From an uncultured Collinsella sp. (GTDB lineage Bacteria; Actinomycetota; Coriobacteriia; Coriobacteriales; Coriobacteriaceae): a DNA stretch of 14,416 nt. Location: positions 1 through 14,416 of the forward strand of contig CATZMG010000057.1 of the NCBI GenBank assembly GCA_958421655.1, read 5' to 3'. A program made the translations under genes and the position numbers. The notes beneath the pieces are model-generated. The model was not told where the DNA came from and made no database searches. It saw nothing but the letters and a program-made list of their open reading frames with translations. Numbering within the stretch: position 1 is the stretch's first letter; each line of letters starts with the position of its first letter. Positions 7,483-14,214 of the stretch are shown in pieces.

Positions 7483-9336
7483 TTAGCAGCCCTCCTTTGC
7501 GCAAGTGGATGCCGGGGCAGCCGGGACAGACGTGGGCGTCGCGCTCCCCTGCTGACCCTCGAGCTCCTCGCGACGAAGCTGCGACTGGCAAATCTCGCGA
7601 TAGAGTTGGCAGCTTGCGTACAGCTCCTCGTGCGTACCCAGGCCCGCGACCGAGCCGTGGTCGAGCACGCAGATCACGTCGGCATCGCGCACGGTCGAGA
7701 CACGCTGGCTCACGATCACCGTGGTCAGCGGGAGCCCGCCCTCGGCGGCACCGCGTACGCTGCGCTCGCGGATGGCGTGGCGAAGCGCCGCATCGGTCTT
7801 AAAGTCGAGCGCCGAGGCGGAGTCATCCATAATCAGGATCTGCGGCGAGCCCACTAAGGCGCGCGCAATGGTCAGGCGCTGGCGCTGACCGCCGCTGAAG
7901 TTCTTGCCGCCCGCCTCGACCGGGGCGTCGAGCCCCTGCGGCTTGTTGCGCACGAACTCGCTGGCCTGCGCCATTTCGAGCGCCGCCCACAGTTCCTCAT
8001 CGGTTGCCGACTCGTCGCGCCAGGTTAGGTTGCTGCGGATCGTGCCACTCACGAGCGACGCGCGCTGCGGTACGGTCGCGACCACATGGCGCAGCTGATC
8101 GAGCGGCCAGGCGCGCACGTCGGCGCCCATTACGCTCACGCTGCCGACGCCTGTGTCGTACAGGCGCGGGATGAGCGAGACGAGCGTCGACTTACCGCTG
8201 CCCGTGCCGCCGATAATGCCGAGCGTTTTGCCCAGCGGCAGCTCCAGGGTCACGTCATTGACAGCGTTGGCGGCGCCCGCGCCAAAGGAGAAGCTCGCAT
8301 GGCTCAGGCTCAGCGCGGGGACCGGGACAGCGTTGCCCATCGCGCTCGGCTCGGGCAGCGCAACCGGCTGGTTGCCCTCGTCGGTAATACTCGGCACGCA
8401 ATTGAGCACCTCGTTGAGACGCGACGCACTGGCGCTCGCCTTGGTAAAGACCACGACCAGGTTGGCGACGTAGACGATAGAGGTCAGGGTCTGCGTCATG
8501 TAGTTGACGAACGCCATGGCCTGGCCCTGCGTGAGCTCGCCCACGTTGACCTGGATGCCACCCACCCACAGGATGGCGCACACGCCCAGGTTCATCACCA
8601 AAAACGTGACGGGGTTGAGAATCGACGAGAGCTTGCCCACCGCGATTGCGACACGCGCCTGGTCCTCGGCCGCACGAGCAAAACGCTCACGCTCGTGACC
8701 CTCGCGCACAAACGCCCGGACCACGCGGGCGCCCGAAAGTCCCTCGCGGCAAATAAGCGCGATGCGATCGAGCTTTGCCTGCAGCTGCTTGTAGTACGGG
8801 ATGCAGCGCGCCATGACAAACCAAAACACCAGGCCGATGGCGGGCGTGCAGATCAAAAAGATCATGCCGAGCTTAAGGTCGATGGCAAGGGCCGCGACCA
8901 TGGAGCCCACCGCCAGGAAAGGCCAGCGGATGAGCATACGCACGCCCAGCGCCACGGCGAGCTGCACCTGGTTGACGTCGTTGGTAATGCGCGTAATGAG
9001 CGACGGCGTGCCAAAGCGATCGAGTTCGGCATAGCTCAGCTTGTTGATGTGCTGGTAGAGTGCGCCGCGAATGTCAGTACCCATGCCCTGCGAGGTGAGC
9101 GCCGCCATCTTTTGGCAAACGAGCGTAAACGAGATGCCGATCACGGCCATAGCGGCGAGCACCATGCCGTAGCGGACGACGGCACTCACGTCGTGCGCGC
9201 CGATACCTTTATCGATCATCTGGGCAATCACCAGCGGCGTAAGCAGGTCGAAGATCACTTCGATCAACTTGCACGCAGGGCCAATCACCATATACCGGCG
9301 ATACTTACCACCAAAACGCCTGAGCAGCTCAATCAT
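7483..9336 (-). CDS. ABC exporter half-transporter, subunit with degenerate ATP site
   Basis: A 617-residue half-transporter and the first gene of the exporter operon. The six-helix membrane domain spans about 15-300 and the ATPase about 340-580. Walker A is GGTGSGKST (376-384) and the signature is canonical FSGGQ (480-484). Walker B reads LIMDD, with Asp505 where the catalytic Glu is expected, and the switch residue is Gln544 (IVSQRVST) instead of His. These two substitutions are the hallmark of the degenerate half in heterodimeric exporters such as TM287 of TM287/288. Start: GGGAG lies 9 nt upstream of the ATG, and the protein begins directly with the amphipathic lead-in to helix 1. The extra C-terminal tail (about 590-617, Ala/Pro/Ser-rich) is probably disordered. 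The upstream promoter was not located with confidence. Confidence 0.9.
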   Translation of the reverse strand: MIELLRRFGGKYRRYMVIGPACKLIEVIFDLLTPLVIAQMIDKGIGAHDVSAVVRYGMVLAAMAVIGISFTLVCQKMAALTSQGMGTDIRGALYQHINKLSYAELDRFGTPSLITRITNDVNQVQLAVALGVRMLIRWPFLAVGSMVAALAIDLKLGMIFLICTPAIGLVFWFVMARCIPYYKQLQAKLDRIALICREGLSGARVVRAFVREGHERERFARAAEDQARVAIAVGKLSSILNPVTFLVMNLGVCAILWVGGIQVNVGELTQGQAMAFVNYMTQTLTSIVYVANLVVVFTKASASASRLNEVLNCVPSITDEGNQPVALPEPSAMGNAVPVPALSLSHASFSFGAGAANAVNDVTLELPLGKTLGIIGGTGSGKSTLVSLIPRLYDTGVGSVSVMGADVRAWPLDQLRHVVATVPQRASLVSGTIRSNLTWRDESATDEELWAALEMAQASEFVRNKPQGLDAPVEAGGKNFSGGQRQRLTIARALVGSPQILIMDDSASALDFKTDAALRHAIRERSVRGAAEGGLPLTTVIVSQRVSTVRDADVICVLDHGSVAGLGTHEELYASCQLYREICQSQLRREELEGQQGSATPTSVPAAPASTCAKEGC

Positions 9337-9541
9337 GTATAGGCGCTCCCTATCATCATTTCAATTCAATCTGATTCATGATAGTACGGCGAACCCTGGA
9401 GATGCGTAAGCAACTCGTTACAGACGTAAGGGCAACGGTCACTAGCGCCCAAGGCCCGTAGCCGCCAATGCTTTGGCAAAGCCAGCGAGTTCCACAAAGC
9501 ACGGGATTGAATTGTTCAGATAAACGCGCCCTTACGGGTGA
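9337..9541. other. Intergenic leader of the ABC operon, no gene seen
   Basis: Open frames here lack codon support and extend into the SRP RNA and palindrome. On the minus strand a TACTAT box (about 9385) could be a -10 element, but it has no good -35 partner. A seven-codon frame MNQIELK (9356-9379) sits before the first exporter gene but has no Shine-Dalgarno sequence. No riboswitch or transcription factor site was recognised. Confidence 0.4.
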
Positions 9542-9555
9542 TTTTTGGACGACGG

Positions 9556-9650
9556 GGCCCGGCCGGCGGCGAGATGTTTGGTAGTCGAGCGATCCCGCAG
9601 GCGAAGCCGAGGACCAGCGAGACACCAAATACCTCGCCGCCGGCCGGGCC
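9556..9650. repeat. GC-rich long palindrome next to ffs
   Basis: A 27-bp arm at 9556-9582 (starts GGCCCGGCCGGCGGCGAG) pairs with 9624-9650 at 25 of 27 positions around a 41-nt loop. Outer arms TTTTTGG (9542-9548) and CCAAAAA (9662-9668) extend the symmetry, and the right outer arm is also the T-tract of the SRP RNA terminator. It is probably a dispersed palindromic repeat rather than a gene. Confidence 0.75.
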
Positions 9651-9663
9651 ATGTCGCGACACC

Positions 9664-9780
9664 AAAAAGCGCCCGCGCGCTCGGTGGATTCGGATGCCCG
9701 ACAGAGGCTCCTTATGGCTGCTTCCTTCCGGACCTGACCAGATTCGGAACATGTCGTCATCCGAACCCATCGAACGCGCT
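9664..9780 (-). ncRNA. ffs: Signal recognition particle RNA (4.5S type)
   Basis: The complement contains GGTCAGGTCCGGAAGGAAGC followed by AGCC (9716-9739), the almost invariant domain IV hairpin that binds Ffh. The flanks close into one rod: GCGCGTTCGAT plus GGGTTCGGATG on the 5' side pair with CATCCGAATCC plus ACCGAGCGCGC on the 3' side with only one mismatch and G-U wobbles. The 3' side ends in a GC-rich stretch and TTTTT (complement of 9664-9668). The RNA is about 105 nt plus terminator, so it is the small bacterial type lacking an Alu domain. It guides membrane and secreted proteins to the Sec translocon with Ffh and FtsY. The exact ends are estimated. Confidence 0.95.
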
Positions 9781-9793
9781 AGGCGCTCGATAT

Positions 9794-9822
9794 ATCTTAC
9801 CCGCTCCAGCCCGATGGGGCAA
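9794..9822 (-). promoter_or_regulatory. Promoter of ffs
   Basis: On the minus strand TTGCCC (9817-9822) and TAAGAT (9794-9799) are exactly 17 bp apart. The predicted start falls within a few bases of the computed 5' end of the SRP RNA near 9780-9787. Confidence 0.6.
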
Positions 9823-9858
9823 GGTAGCTAATTTGGGACGGGGCTTTTTTGACTACTT

Positions 9859-11640
9859 TTAGATGCGGCCAAGGTCGTAGGCTTGGGCGGCCGCTTCGCC
9901 GGCGCAGATGAGGTTGGTTGTGGCTTCCTGGGGATCGAGCGCCAGCTCAAGGCCCATGGGCTTGCGGCAGACCGGCAAAACCAGGTCGACGCCCTGCCCA
10001 TACACCGCATCCAGGTTGTCGGCACGACCGCCCACGACGGCAACAACCGGCTTGCCATAGCGTTTCGCACGACGGGCCACGCCCACCGGCGCCTTACCGG
10101 CTGCGGATTGCTCGTCCATATTGCCCTCGCCCGTTATGACCAGGTCGACATCGCGCACGTGCTCGTCAAACCCAATCAGATCAAGCACCGTCTCCACGCC
10201 CGAGCGTAGCTCCGCACCGAGCGCTAGCAGCGCGGCGCCCAGGCCGCCGGCGGCACCGGCGCCGGGCACGCCGAGCACCGAGCCAAATGTCCGCGCACCC
10301 TCGGGCACGCGCAACAACCCCTGAGCCCGCGCCCCGGTAATTGCCGCATCGAGCAGGCGACCATAGCCGACCATCCAGCTGTCGTACCCGCGCAGCACCT
10401 CGGCATCACCCGTCGGCAAACCCTTCTGCCCACCAAACACCGCCAGTGCGCCTCGACGCCCCACGAGCGGATTCTCGACATCGGACAGCACGACGATGCG
10501 TGCGCCATTCAGCGCCCGAAGCGCCGGTGCCAAATCGATACTCGCCACGTGTTCAAGGCCCGCGAGCCCCGGCGCGATATCGCAGCCACGATCATCGACA
10601 AGACGCGCGCCCAGCGCCTGCAGCATGCCGGCGCCACCGTCGTTGGTGGCGCTGCCACCCAGACCAATATAGATAGTCTTTGCCCCGGCGCGAACCGCAC
10701 GGAGTATCAGCTCGCCCACGCCATAGGTCGAAGCCGCAAGCGCCGCCGATTCCGTGCAGGGTGAATACCCAATACCCGCCGCCTCGGCCATCTCAATTAC
10801 AGCCGAGTCGCGCTCGTCGTCCGCCAGCATCTGGGCAGACACGCGGTCGCCCAAGGGACCTGCCACCTCGCAGGTCACAATCTCACCGCCGCACGCGGCA
10901 ACGGCATCGAGCGTCCCCTCGCCGCCATCCGCCAGCGGCAATGCGGCCACCTGGGCATCGGACCACACGCGGCGCACGCCTTCGGCAACCGCCGCCTCCG
11001 CCTGCGCACTCGAAACGCTGCCCTTAAAGGAATCAATCGCCAACAGCACACGGCGGGGCCGGCGGCACGCGGGTCCAAAGTCAACCGCCGTGCCAGCATC
11101 CTCACCGACACCTGCAAGCGCTGCGGCGTGAGCGGCGTGTGCTTCAAGATCGGCCCCACAACCGCAATCAGCGCCGCCCGCTCCGCGCAGACCGCCAAAA
11201 TAGTTACTCAGGAGCTCGCGGCATTCATCCGCCAGGACCCCAGCCGTCACGTTAAACCGATGATTCAGGCGCGAATCGGCATTCAGGTCATACAGCGAAC
11301 CCAGCGCGCCGGCCTTGGCATCAGCCGCGCCATACACGCAGCGCTCCACGCGCGCGTTAACCATAAGGCCTGCGCACATGCAGCAGGGTTCCAACGTCAC
11401 ATAGACCGTACAGTCGGAAAGGCGCCAGCGACCGAGCGACCGAGCGGCAGCGCACAGGGCCGCGAACTCTGCATGAGCCGAAGGATCCTGATCGAGCTCG
11501 CGCCGATTGTGCGCCCTCGCGACGATCTCGCCGTCGCGCACCACTACGGCTCCGATGGGCACCTCGCCCACCGCCGCGGCGGCTCGCGCCTCCGCCAACG
11601 CCTCGCGCATGAACTTCTCGTCGATTTCGGTGATCGTCAT
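9859..11640 (-). CDS. tadA: Fusion of tRNA adenosine deaminase TadA and glycerate kinase
   Basis: A cytoplasmic protein of 593 residues carrying two enzymes. Residues 1-150 are TadA, which makes inosine at the wobble base of tRNA-Arg(ACG): H56-A-E58 (zinc ligand and proton shuttle) and P85-C-C-M-C89 (C86 and C89 bind zinc). Residues about 196-593 are a type-2 glycerate kinase (GarK/GlxK family): VLLAIDSFKGSVSS (198-211), LADGGEGT (236-243), IGLGGSATNDGGAGM (325-339) and ITGEGNMDEQSAAGK (502-516). The two parts are joined by an Ala/Gly-rich linker of about 45 residues with no stop or frameshift. The start at 11640 has GGAAGG 6 nt upstream; an in-frame start at 11691 would add 17 residues and run up to the tRNA gene. 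The joint reading frame is seen directly. The biological link between the two activities is not obvious, and convenience of co-expression is one possibility. Confidence 0.92.
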   Translation of the reverse strand: MTITEIDEKFMREALAEARAAAAVGEVPIGAVVVRDGEIVARAHNRRELDQDPSAHAEFAALCAAARSLGRWRLSDCTVYVTLEPCCMCAGLMVNARVERCVYGAADAKAGALGSLYDLNADSRLNHRFNVTAGVLADECRELLSNYFGGLRGAGGADCGCGADLEAHAAHAAALAGVGEDAGTAVDFGPACRRPRRVLLAIDSFKGSVSSAQAEAAVAEGVRRVWSDAQVAALPLADGGEGTLDAVAACGGEIVTCEVAGPLGDRVSAQMLADDERDSAVIEMAEAAGIGYSPCTESAALAASTYGVGELILRAVRAGAKTIYIGLGGSATNDGGAGMLQALGARLVDDRGCDIAPGLAGLEHVASIDLAPALRALNGARIVVLSDVENPLVGRRGALAVFGGQKGLPTGDAEVLRGYDSWMVGYGRLLDAAITGARAQGLLRVPEGARTFGSVLGVPGAGAAGGLGAALLALGAELRSGVETVLDLIGFDEHVRDVDLVITGEGNMDEQSAAGKAPVGVARRAKRYGKPVVAVVGGRADNLDAVYGQGVDLVLPVCRKPMGLELALDPQEATTNLICAGEAAAQAYDLGRI

Positions 11641-11672
11641 CGTTCGCCTTCCCTGTTGCAAATTCAAAACGA

Positions 11673-11681
11673 TGCTATCAT
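11673..11681 (+). promoter_or_regulatory. Extended -10 promoter for tRNA-Ser
   Basis: TGC followed by TATCAT (11676-11681) forms an extended -10 box 10 bp before the mature tRNA. TTGCAA (11656-11661) is only 14 bp away and would be a poor -35. The tadA fusion diverges from this region. Confidence 0.45.
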
Positions 11682-11691
11682 TACGACTCAC

Positions 11692-11781
11692 GGAGAGATG
11701 GCAGAGCGGTTGAATGCGGCGGTCTTGAAAACCGTTGAGCGCGAGAGCGTTCCGGGGGTTCGAATCCCCCTCTCTCCGCCA
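11692..11781 (+). tRNA. tRNA-Ser (anticodon UGA)
   Basis: A full class II cloverleaf of 90 nt with encoded CCA. The acceptor GGAGAGA (11692-11698) pairs with TCTCTCC (11771-11777), and G is the discriminator base. The anticodon loop CTTGAAA places TGA at 11726-11728. A long variable arm (GAGCGC/GCGTTC) and a GGGGG/CCCCC T-arm with TTCGAATC identify serine. It reads UCA and, with wobble, other UCN codons. Confidence 0.97.
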
Positions 11782-11783
11782 CC

Positions 11784-12380
11784 TTAGTGATTCACCGGTG
11801 TCATGGTCCGCTCAAACAGTGCATCGACCACGTCGGCTATCTCAGGTCGACGCTCAAGATCGTGACCCGATTCCCACCATATCGTGAAAAGTCGAATAAT
11901 ACCGCCGGCGACAAACTCAGACGTCGTCTCAAGTGACACGGGGGCCAGGGCATCCTCGGCAAGCACGTTCATCACGCGCTCGCGGATGGAGCGGGCAATG
12001 CGGTCGCAAATAACGTTGGTCAACATGCCCGACATGCTGCTTGCCAAAATGTTATCCATGAGCCGCTCGTGCGTCAGAATCAAATCCATAGCATCGTCCA
12101 AAATCGCGTGCCGAAGCGCGCGCACGTCCTCGGCAGACACTGCGCCGGCCTCATCGGGCTGTTTTTGCGGCAAGCCCGACATGAGCTCATCGATATAAAA
12201 GGCAAAGTAATCGTTCTTGTCGCGAAAGTGCTTGTAGAACGTCGTGCGGCGAATCATGGCGCGGTCGCACAGCATGGCAACCGTCAGGTCCTCAAAACGA
12301 TGCTCCTCGAGAAGCTCGGTGAAGGCATCGAACAGGGCGCGGTAGGTTTTCTTAATGCGAAGGTCCACTGGTATCGCCAT
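11784..12380 (-). CDS. TetR/AcrR-family transcriptional regulator
   Basis: A DNA-binding protein of 198 residues. The N-terminal helix-turn-helix reads LTVAMLCDRAMIRRTTFYKHFRDKNDYF, a standard TetR pattern (TTFYKHF recognition helix), after a helix RIKKTYRALFDAFTELLEE. The C-terminal half ends EFVAGGIIRLFTIWWESG, resembling the TetR_C_8/DhaS-like ligand domain. The ATG at 12380 is chosen because it immediately precedes the conserved domain; an open extension to 12641 crosses the lemA promoter and is compositionally odd. The Shine-Dalgarno is poor, with GAGG touching the ATG, so translation may be weak or leaderless. It is divergent from lemA (200 bp) and its stop lies 2 bp beyond the tRNA-Ser 3' end. 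The effector and target are unknown. Confidence 0.88.
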   Translation of the reverse strand: MAIPVDLRIKKTYRALFDAFTELLEEHRFEDLTVAMLCDRAMIRRTTFYKHFRDKNDYFAFYIDELMSGLPQKQPDEAGAVSAEDVRALRHAILDDAMDLILTHERLMDNILASSMSGMLTNVICDRIARSIRERVMNVLAEDALAPVSLETTSEFVAGGIIRLFTIWWESGHDLERRPEIADVVDALFERTMTPVNH

Positions 12381-12510
12381 CCTCAGGGCAAAGACAACAC
12401 TCGTCAATCTGTCGCATATCTTACACCTGTACCTCGCGCGCTTTGCCCCGGTACCGACCCCGCCGAAAACATAACGCTTGCCGGAAAGTTCGGCACGGCA
12501 AAACGTTGTG

Positions 12511-12532
12511 GGTATACTAGTAGCGTTATACC
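12511..12532. promoter_or_regulatory. Candidate lemA -10 box inside a palindrome
   Basis: TATACT (12513-12518) is a good -10 box for lemA, although the -35 region is weak. It lies within an inverted repeat with arms GGTATA and TATACC (12511-12532). An operator placed there would block lemA transcription and could serve the divergent TetR-type gene. This is inference only. Confidence 0.35.
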
Positions 12533-12579
12533 AACGGCAGCTGGCGCATGCCGCCGCGGCCATTCGAAACGGAGACATC

Positions 12580-13131
12580 ATGATTACCGTCATCATCGGC
12601 ATCGTTGTTGTCATTGTGATTGTCTGCGCCATCGCCGGCATCTACAACAACATGGTCACCAAGCGCAATCGCATTGATAACGCCTGGCAGAACATCGACA
12701 CGCAGCTGCAGCGCCGCAACGACCTGATCCCTAACCTGGTCGAGACCGTCAAGGGCTACGCCAAACACGAGCAAGATACGCTTGCCGCCGTGGTCAACGC
12801 GCGTAACGCCGCCGTGAGCGCCACCACGCCCGAAGCCAAGATGGAAGCCGACAACGTGCTGACCGGCGCCCTGCGCCAGCTCTTCGCCGTGGCCGAGGCC
12901 TACCCCGATCTTAAGGCGAACACCAACTTTATGCAGCTCCAGGCCACGCTCGAAGACACCGAGAATAAGGTGAGCTACGCGCGCCAGAGCTACAACGACT
13001 GCGTGCTTAGCTACAACAACGCCATCCAGACCTTCCCGGCCGTCATCTTTGCCGGCATCTTCCAGTTTAAGGAGCGCCAGGGCTTCGAGGCCGCCGAGGC
13101 TGCCCGCCAGGCACCGACCATCAAGTTCTAA
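12580..13131 (+). CDS. lemA: LemA family protein
   Basis: A membrane protein of 183 residues. One N-terminal helix (MITVIIGIVVVIVIVCAIAGI, about 1-21) is followed by the conserved LemA helical bundle: YNNMVTKRNRIDNAWQNIDTQLQRRNDLIPNLVETVKGYAKHE, the usual IQFPA-like region as IQTFPAVIFAGIF, and a C-terminal QAPTIKF. Length is typical of the family. GGAG lies 6 nt before the ATG, which fixes the start; an upstream in-frame ATG at 12478 has no support. LemA is often next to TPM-domain or HtpX genes, but here it appears monocistronic, ending at a strong terminator. The molecular function of the family is unclear; an envelope stress role is commonly suggested. Confidence 0.93.
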   Translation: MITVIIGIVVVIVIVCAIAGIYNNMVTKRNRIDNAWQNIDTQLQRRNDLIPNLVETVKGYAKHEQDTLAAVVNARNAAVSATTPEAKMEADNVLTGALRQLFAVAEAYPDLKANTNFMQLQATLEDTENKVSYARQSYNDCVLSYNNAIQTFPAVIFAGIFQFKERQGFEAAEAARQAPTIKF

Positions 13132-13171
13132 CAGATCCGCAGCGTATCCTCAATCGGGTATATGCATAAAA

Positions 13172-13213
13172 CGCCCCGTCGAATGCATACTTCGACGGGG
13201 CGGTTTCCTTTTT
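13172..13213 (+). terminator. Rho-independent terminator of lemA
   Basis: A perfect 12-bp stem CGCCCCGTCGAA (13172-13183) with TTCGACGGGGCG (13191-13202) encloses a 7-nt loop and is followed by GTTTCCTTTTTC. It begins 41 nt after the lemA stop. Confidence 0.92.
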
Positions 13214-13237
13214 CGCAAAGGTCCCCCTCAAGGCGCC

Positions 13238-13437
13238 GTGCATTTTTGGGAGTATTCAACATGCCCGACAGCTTCGGGCGCCACGATAAATGCCAAAGAC
13301 CGCGAATATCCCCGCAAATCAAACGCTGCCAGCCCATAACCCCGCTTATTATTCGTGAAAAGCATCGACGAGCACGGATTTCTGCCCGAGGTCGGTATGC
13401 AGGGGCCTTCGATTGCAGAATACTCGCAAAAATGCAC
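13238..13437. mobile_element. MITE-like 200-bp element with terminal inverted repeats
   Basis: Terminal repeats of 20 bp, GTGCATTTTTGGGAGTATTC (13238-13257) and the complement of 13418-13437, differ at one position. Symmetry continues for 4 more bases on each side (CGCC/GTCG) with one mismatch. The interior is not palindromic. An open frame of 69 codons on the minus strand (13228-13437) starts in one terminal repeat and runs through the other, with EYS encoded at both ends because of the repeat. No known protein is recognised, so it is more likely a non-autonomous element. No target-site duplication could be assigned. Confidence 0.6.
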
Positions 13438-13514
13438 GTCGCCACCGCCCCCACATGGCGCAAACCAAAATCAGAACCACCCTTAAAAAGGGTGGTTTGC
13501 TCTTAGGGTATAAC

Positions 13515-13605
13515 CCACGGGCCCCGGGCTCGCGTCTAAAGGCGCGGGCCCGGACTTCGTCCAGGCCTAGTGCATCTTGACCCGTGGCGCGCCGGTCGAA
13601 CCGGC
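13515..13605 (-). other. Highly structured 3' segment of the IS200-type element
   Basis: Between the tnpA stop and the right-end hairpin are three nested or successive stems: CCACGGG (13515-13521) with CCCGTGG (13581-13587) enclosing CCGGGCTCGCG (13524-13534) with CGCGGGCCCGG (13543-13553), followed by GCCGGT/ACCGGC (13591-13605). It could be a 3' untranslated structure of tnpA mRNA or an element-encoded RNA. Confidence 0.5.
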
Positions 13606-13609
13606 GGGA

Positions 13610-14068
13610 TCACCCCCTCTTGAAGGGGTCCTCGTACTCCTTCACGCTCAGCTTGTCCAGCGCGATGTCGTGGGACTCCTGCTCCCTGATGTACTTGGCG
13701 ACCGTCGCCTCGTTCAGGCCGACGGTGGACACGTAGTAGCCCTCCGCCCAGAACTTCCTGTTGCCGAACTTGTACTTGAGGTTGGCGTGCCTGTCGAATA
13801 TCACCAGCGAGCTCTTCCCCTTCAGGTAGCCCATGACGCTCGCGACGCTGTACTTCGGCGGGATCGCCAGCAGCACGTGCGCGTGGTCGGGCATCAGGTG
13901 CCCCTCGATTATCTCGATCCCCCTGTGCTCGCACAGCTTCCTGAGAATCTCCCCTATGTCGCTCCTGATTTGGTTGTAGATCACTTTGCGCCTATACTTC
14001 GGCGTGAACACGATGTGGTACTTGCACATCCACTTCGTGTGGGAAAGGCTGTAGGCCTTCTGGGCCAT
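13610..14068 (-). CDS. tnpA: IS200 transposase TnpA (Y1 HUH)
   Basis: A single-strand DNA transposase of 152 residues, the classical IS200 length, that cuts and rejoins the element ends during lagging-strand replication. The HUH motif is H62-A-H64 in GHLMPDHAHVLLAIPP, and the catalytic tyrosine is Y126 in VAKYIREQ (YxxxQ, 126-130). Also typical are the N-terminal YHIVFTPKYRRK and GNRKFWAEGYYVSTVGLN (102-119). The ATG at 14068 is chosen over an in-frame start at 14110 because the family begins at this point and GGGGTGG lies 6 nt upstream. The gene is intact with both catalytic motifs, so the element may be active. Its ribosome binding site is predicted to be hidden by an upstream complementary stretch. 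Confidence 0.95.
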   Translation of the reverse strand: MAQKAYSLSHTKWMCKYHIVFTPKYRRKVIYNQIRSDIGEILRKLCEHRGIEIIEGHLMPDHAHVLLAIPPKYSVASVMGYLKGKSSLVIFDRHANLKYKFGNRKFWAEGYYVSTVGLNEATVAKYIREQESHDIALDKLSVKEYEDPFKRG

Positions 14069-14073
14069 GGCGA

Positions 14074-14135
14074 CCACCCCTTCGACTCGAATTCTTGACG
14101 GCCTGAACAATCGTCAATATCGGTCGGAGGGGTGG
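14074..14135 (-). promoter_or_regulatory. Stem that hides the tnpA Shine-Dalgarno sequence
   Basis: The tnpA leader segment complementary to 14123-14135 can pair with 14074-14086 at 12 of 13 positions (CCACCCCTTCGAC against GTCGGAGGGGTGG), closing a 36-nt loop. The latter segment contains the GGGGTGG used as Shine-Dalgarno. Salmonella IS200 is known to repress tnpA with a leader stem of this kind. Confidence 0.6.
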
Positions 14136-14180
14136 CTTTGTAAAGCCGTTTGTCTCCACCCGCGTAGCGGGTGGTTTAAA

Positions 14181-14201
14181 GCTGGCCGCTGCGCGGCCAG
14201 C
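14181..14201 (-). terminator. Hairpin just outside the IS200 left end
   Basis: A perfect 9-bp stem GCTGGCCGC/GCGGCCAGC with a 3-nt loop is followed on the minus strand by TTTAAA. It could stop transcription entering tnpA from outside, or form part of the element end. The small palindrome AGACTAAAGTCT lies beside it at 14202-14213. Confidence 0.4.
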
Positions 14202-14214
14202 AGACTAAAGTCTT

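Larger units (their letters stand above)
13475..14174 (-). mobile_element. IS200-type insertion sequence (IS200/IS605 family)
   Basis: The element is single-gene, with tnpA only and no tnpB. End hairpins frame it: the left-end stem CCACCCGC/GCGGGTGG (14156-14174) and the right-end stem AACCACCCTT/AAGGGTGGTT (13475-13484 with 13488-13497). Read on the minus strand, both begin AAACCACCC, as expected for the paired subterminal hairpins recognised by Y1 transposases. Hairpin to hairpin is 700 bp, close to classical IS200. The true cleavage sites lie some bases outside these hairpins and were not determined. Confidence 0.8.

Noticed and set aside
5686..7857. Plus-strand open frame of 723 codons opposite the ABC genes
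   Set aside because: It spans the junction of two coupled genes with full ABC motifs on the other strand; its His/Arg/Ala-rich translation is a typical antisense shadow in high-GC DNA.
8086..9342. Plus-strand open frame of 418 codons
   Set aside because: Antisense shadow of the first ABC subunit; no recognisable domain and Arg/His-rich composition.
9356..9831. Open frames on both strands over the SRP RNA
   Set aside because: They overlap a confident ffs gene and a palindrome; the length follows from high GC.
9808..9850. Terminator AGCCC/GGGCT followed by TTTTTT on the plus strand
   Set aside because: The loop would be about 30 nt, it overlaps the ffs promoter, and no plus-strand gene precedes it; on the minus strand it lacks a U-tract.
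13128..13463. Minus-strand open frame of 111 codons
   Set aside because: It runs through the lemA terminator and both terminal repeats of the MITE-like element.
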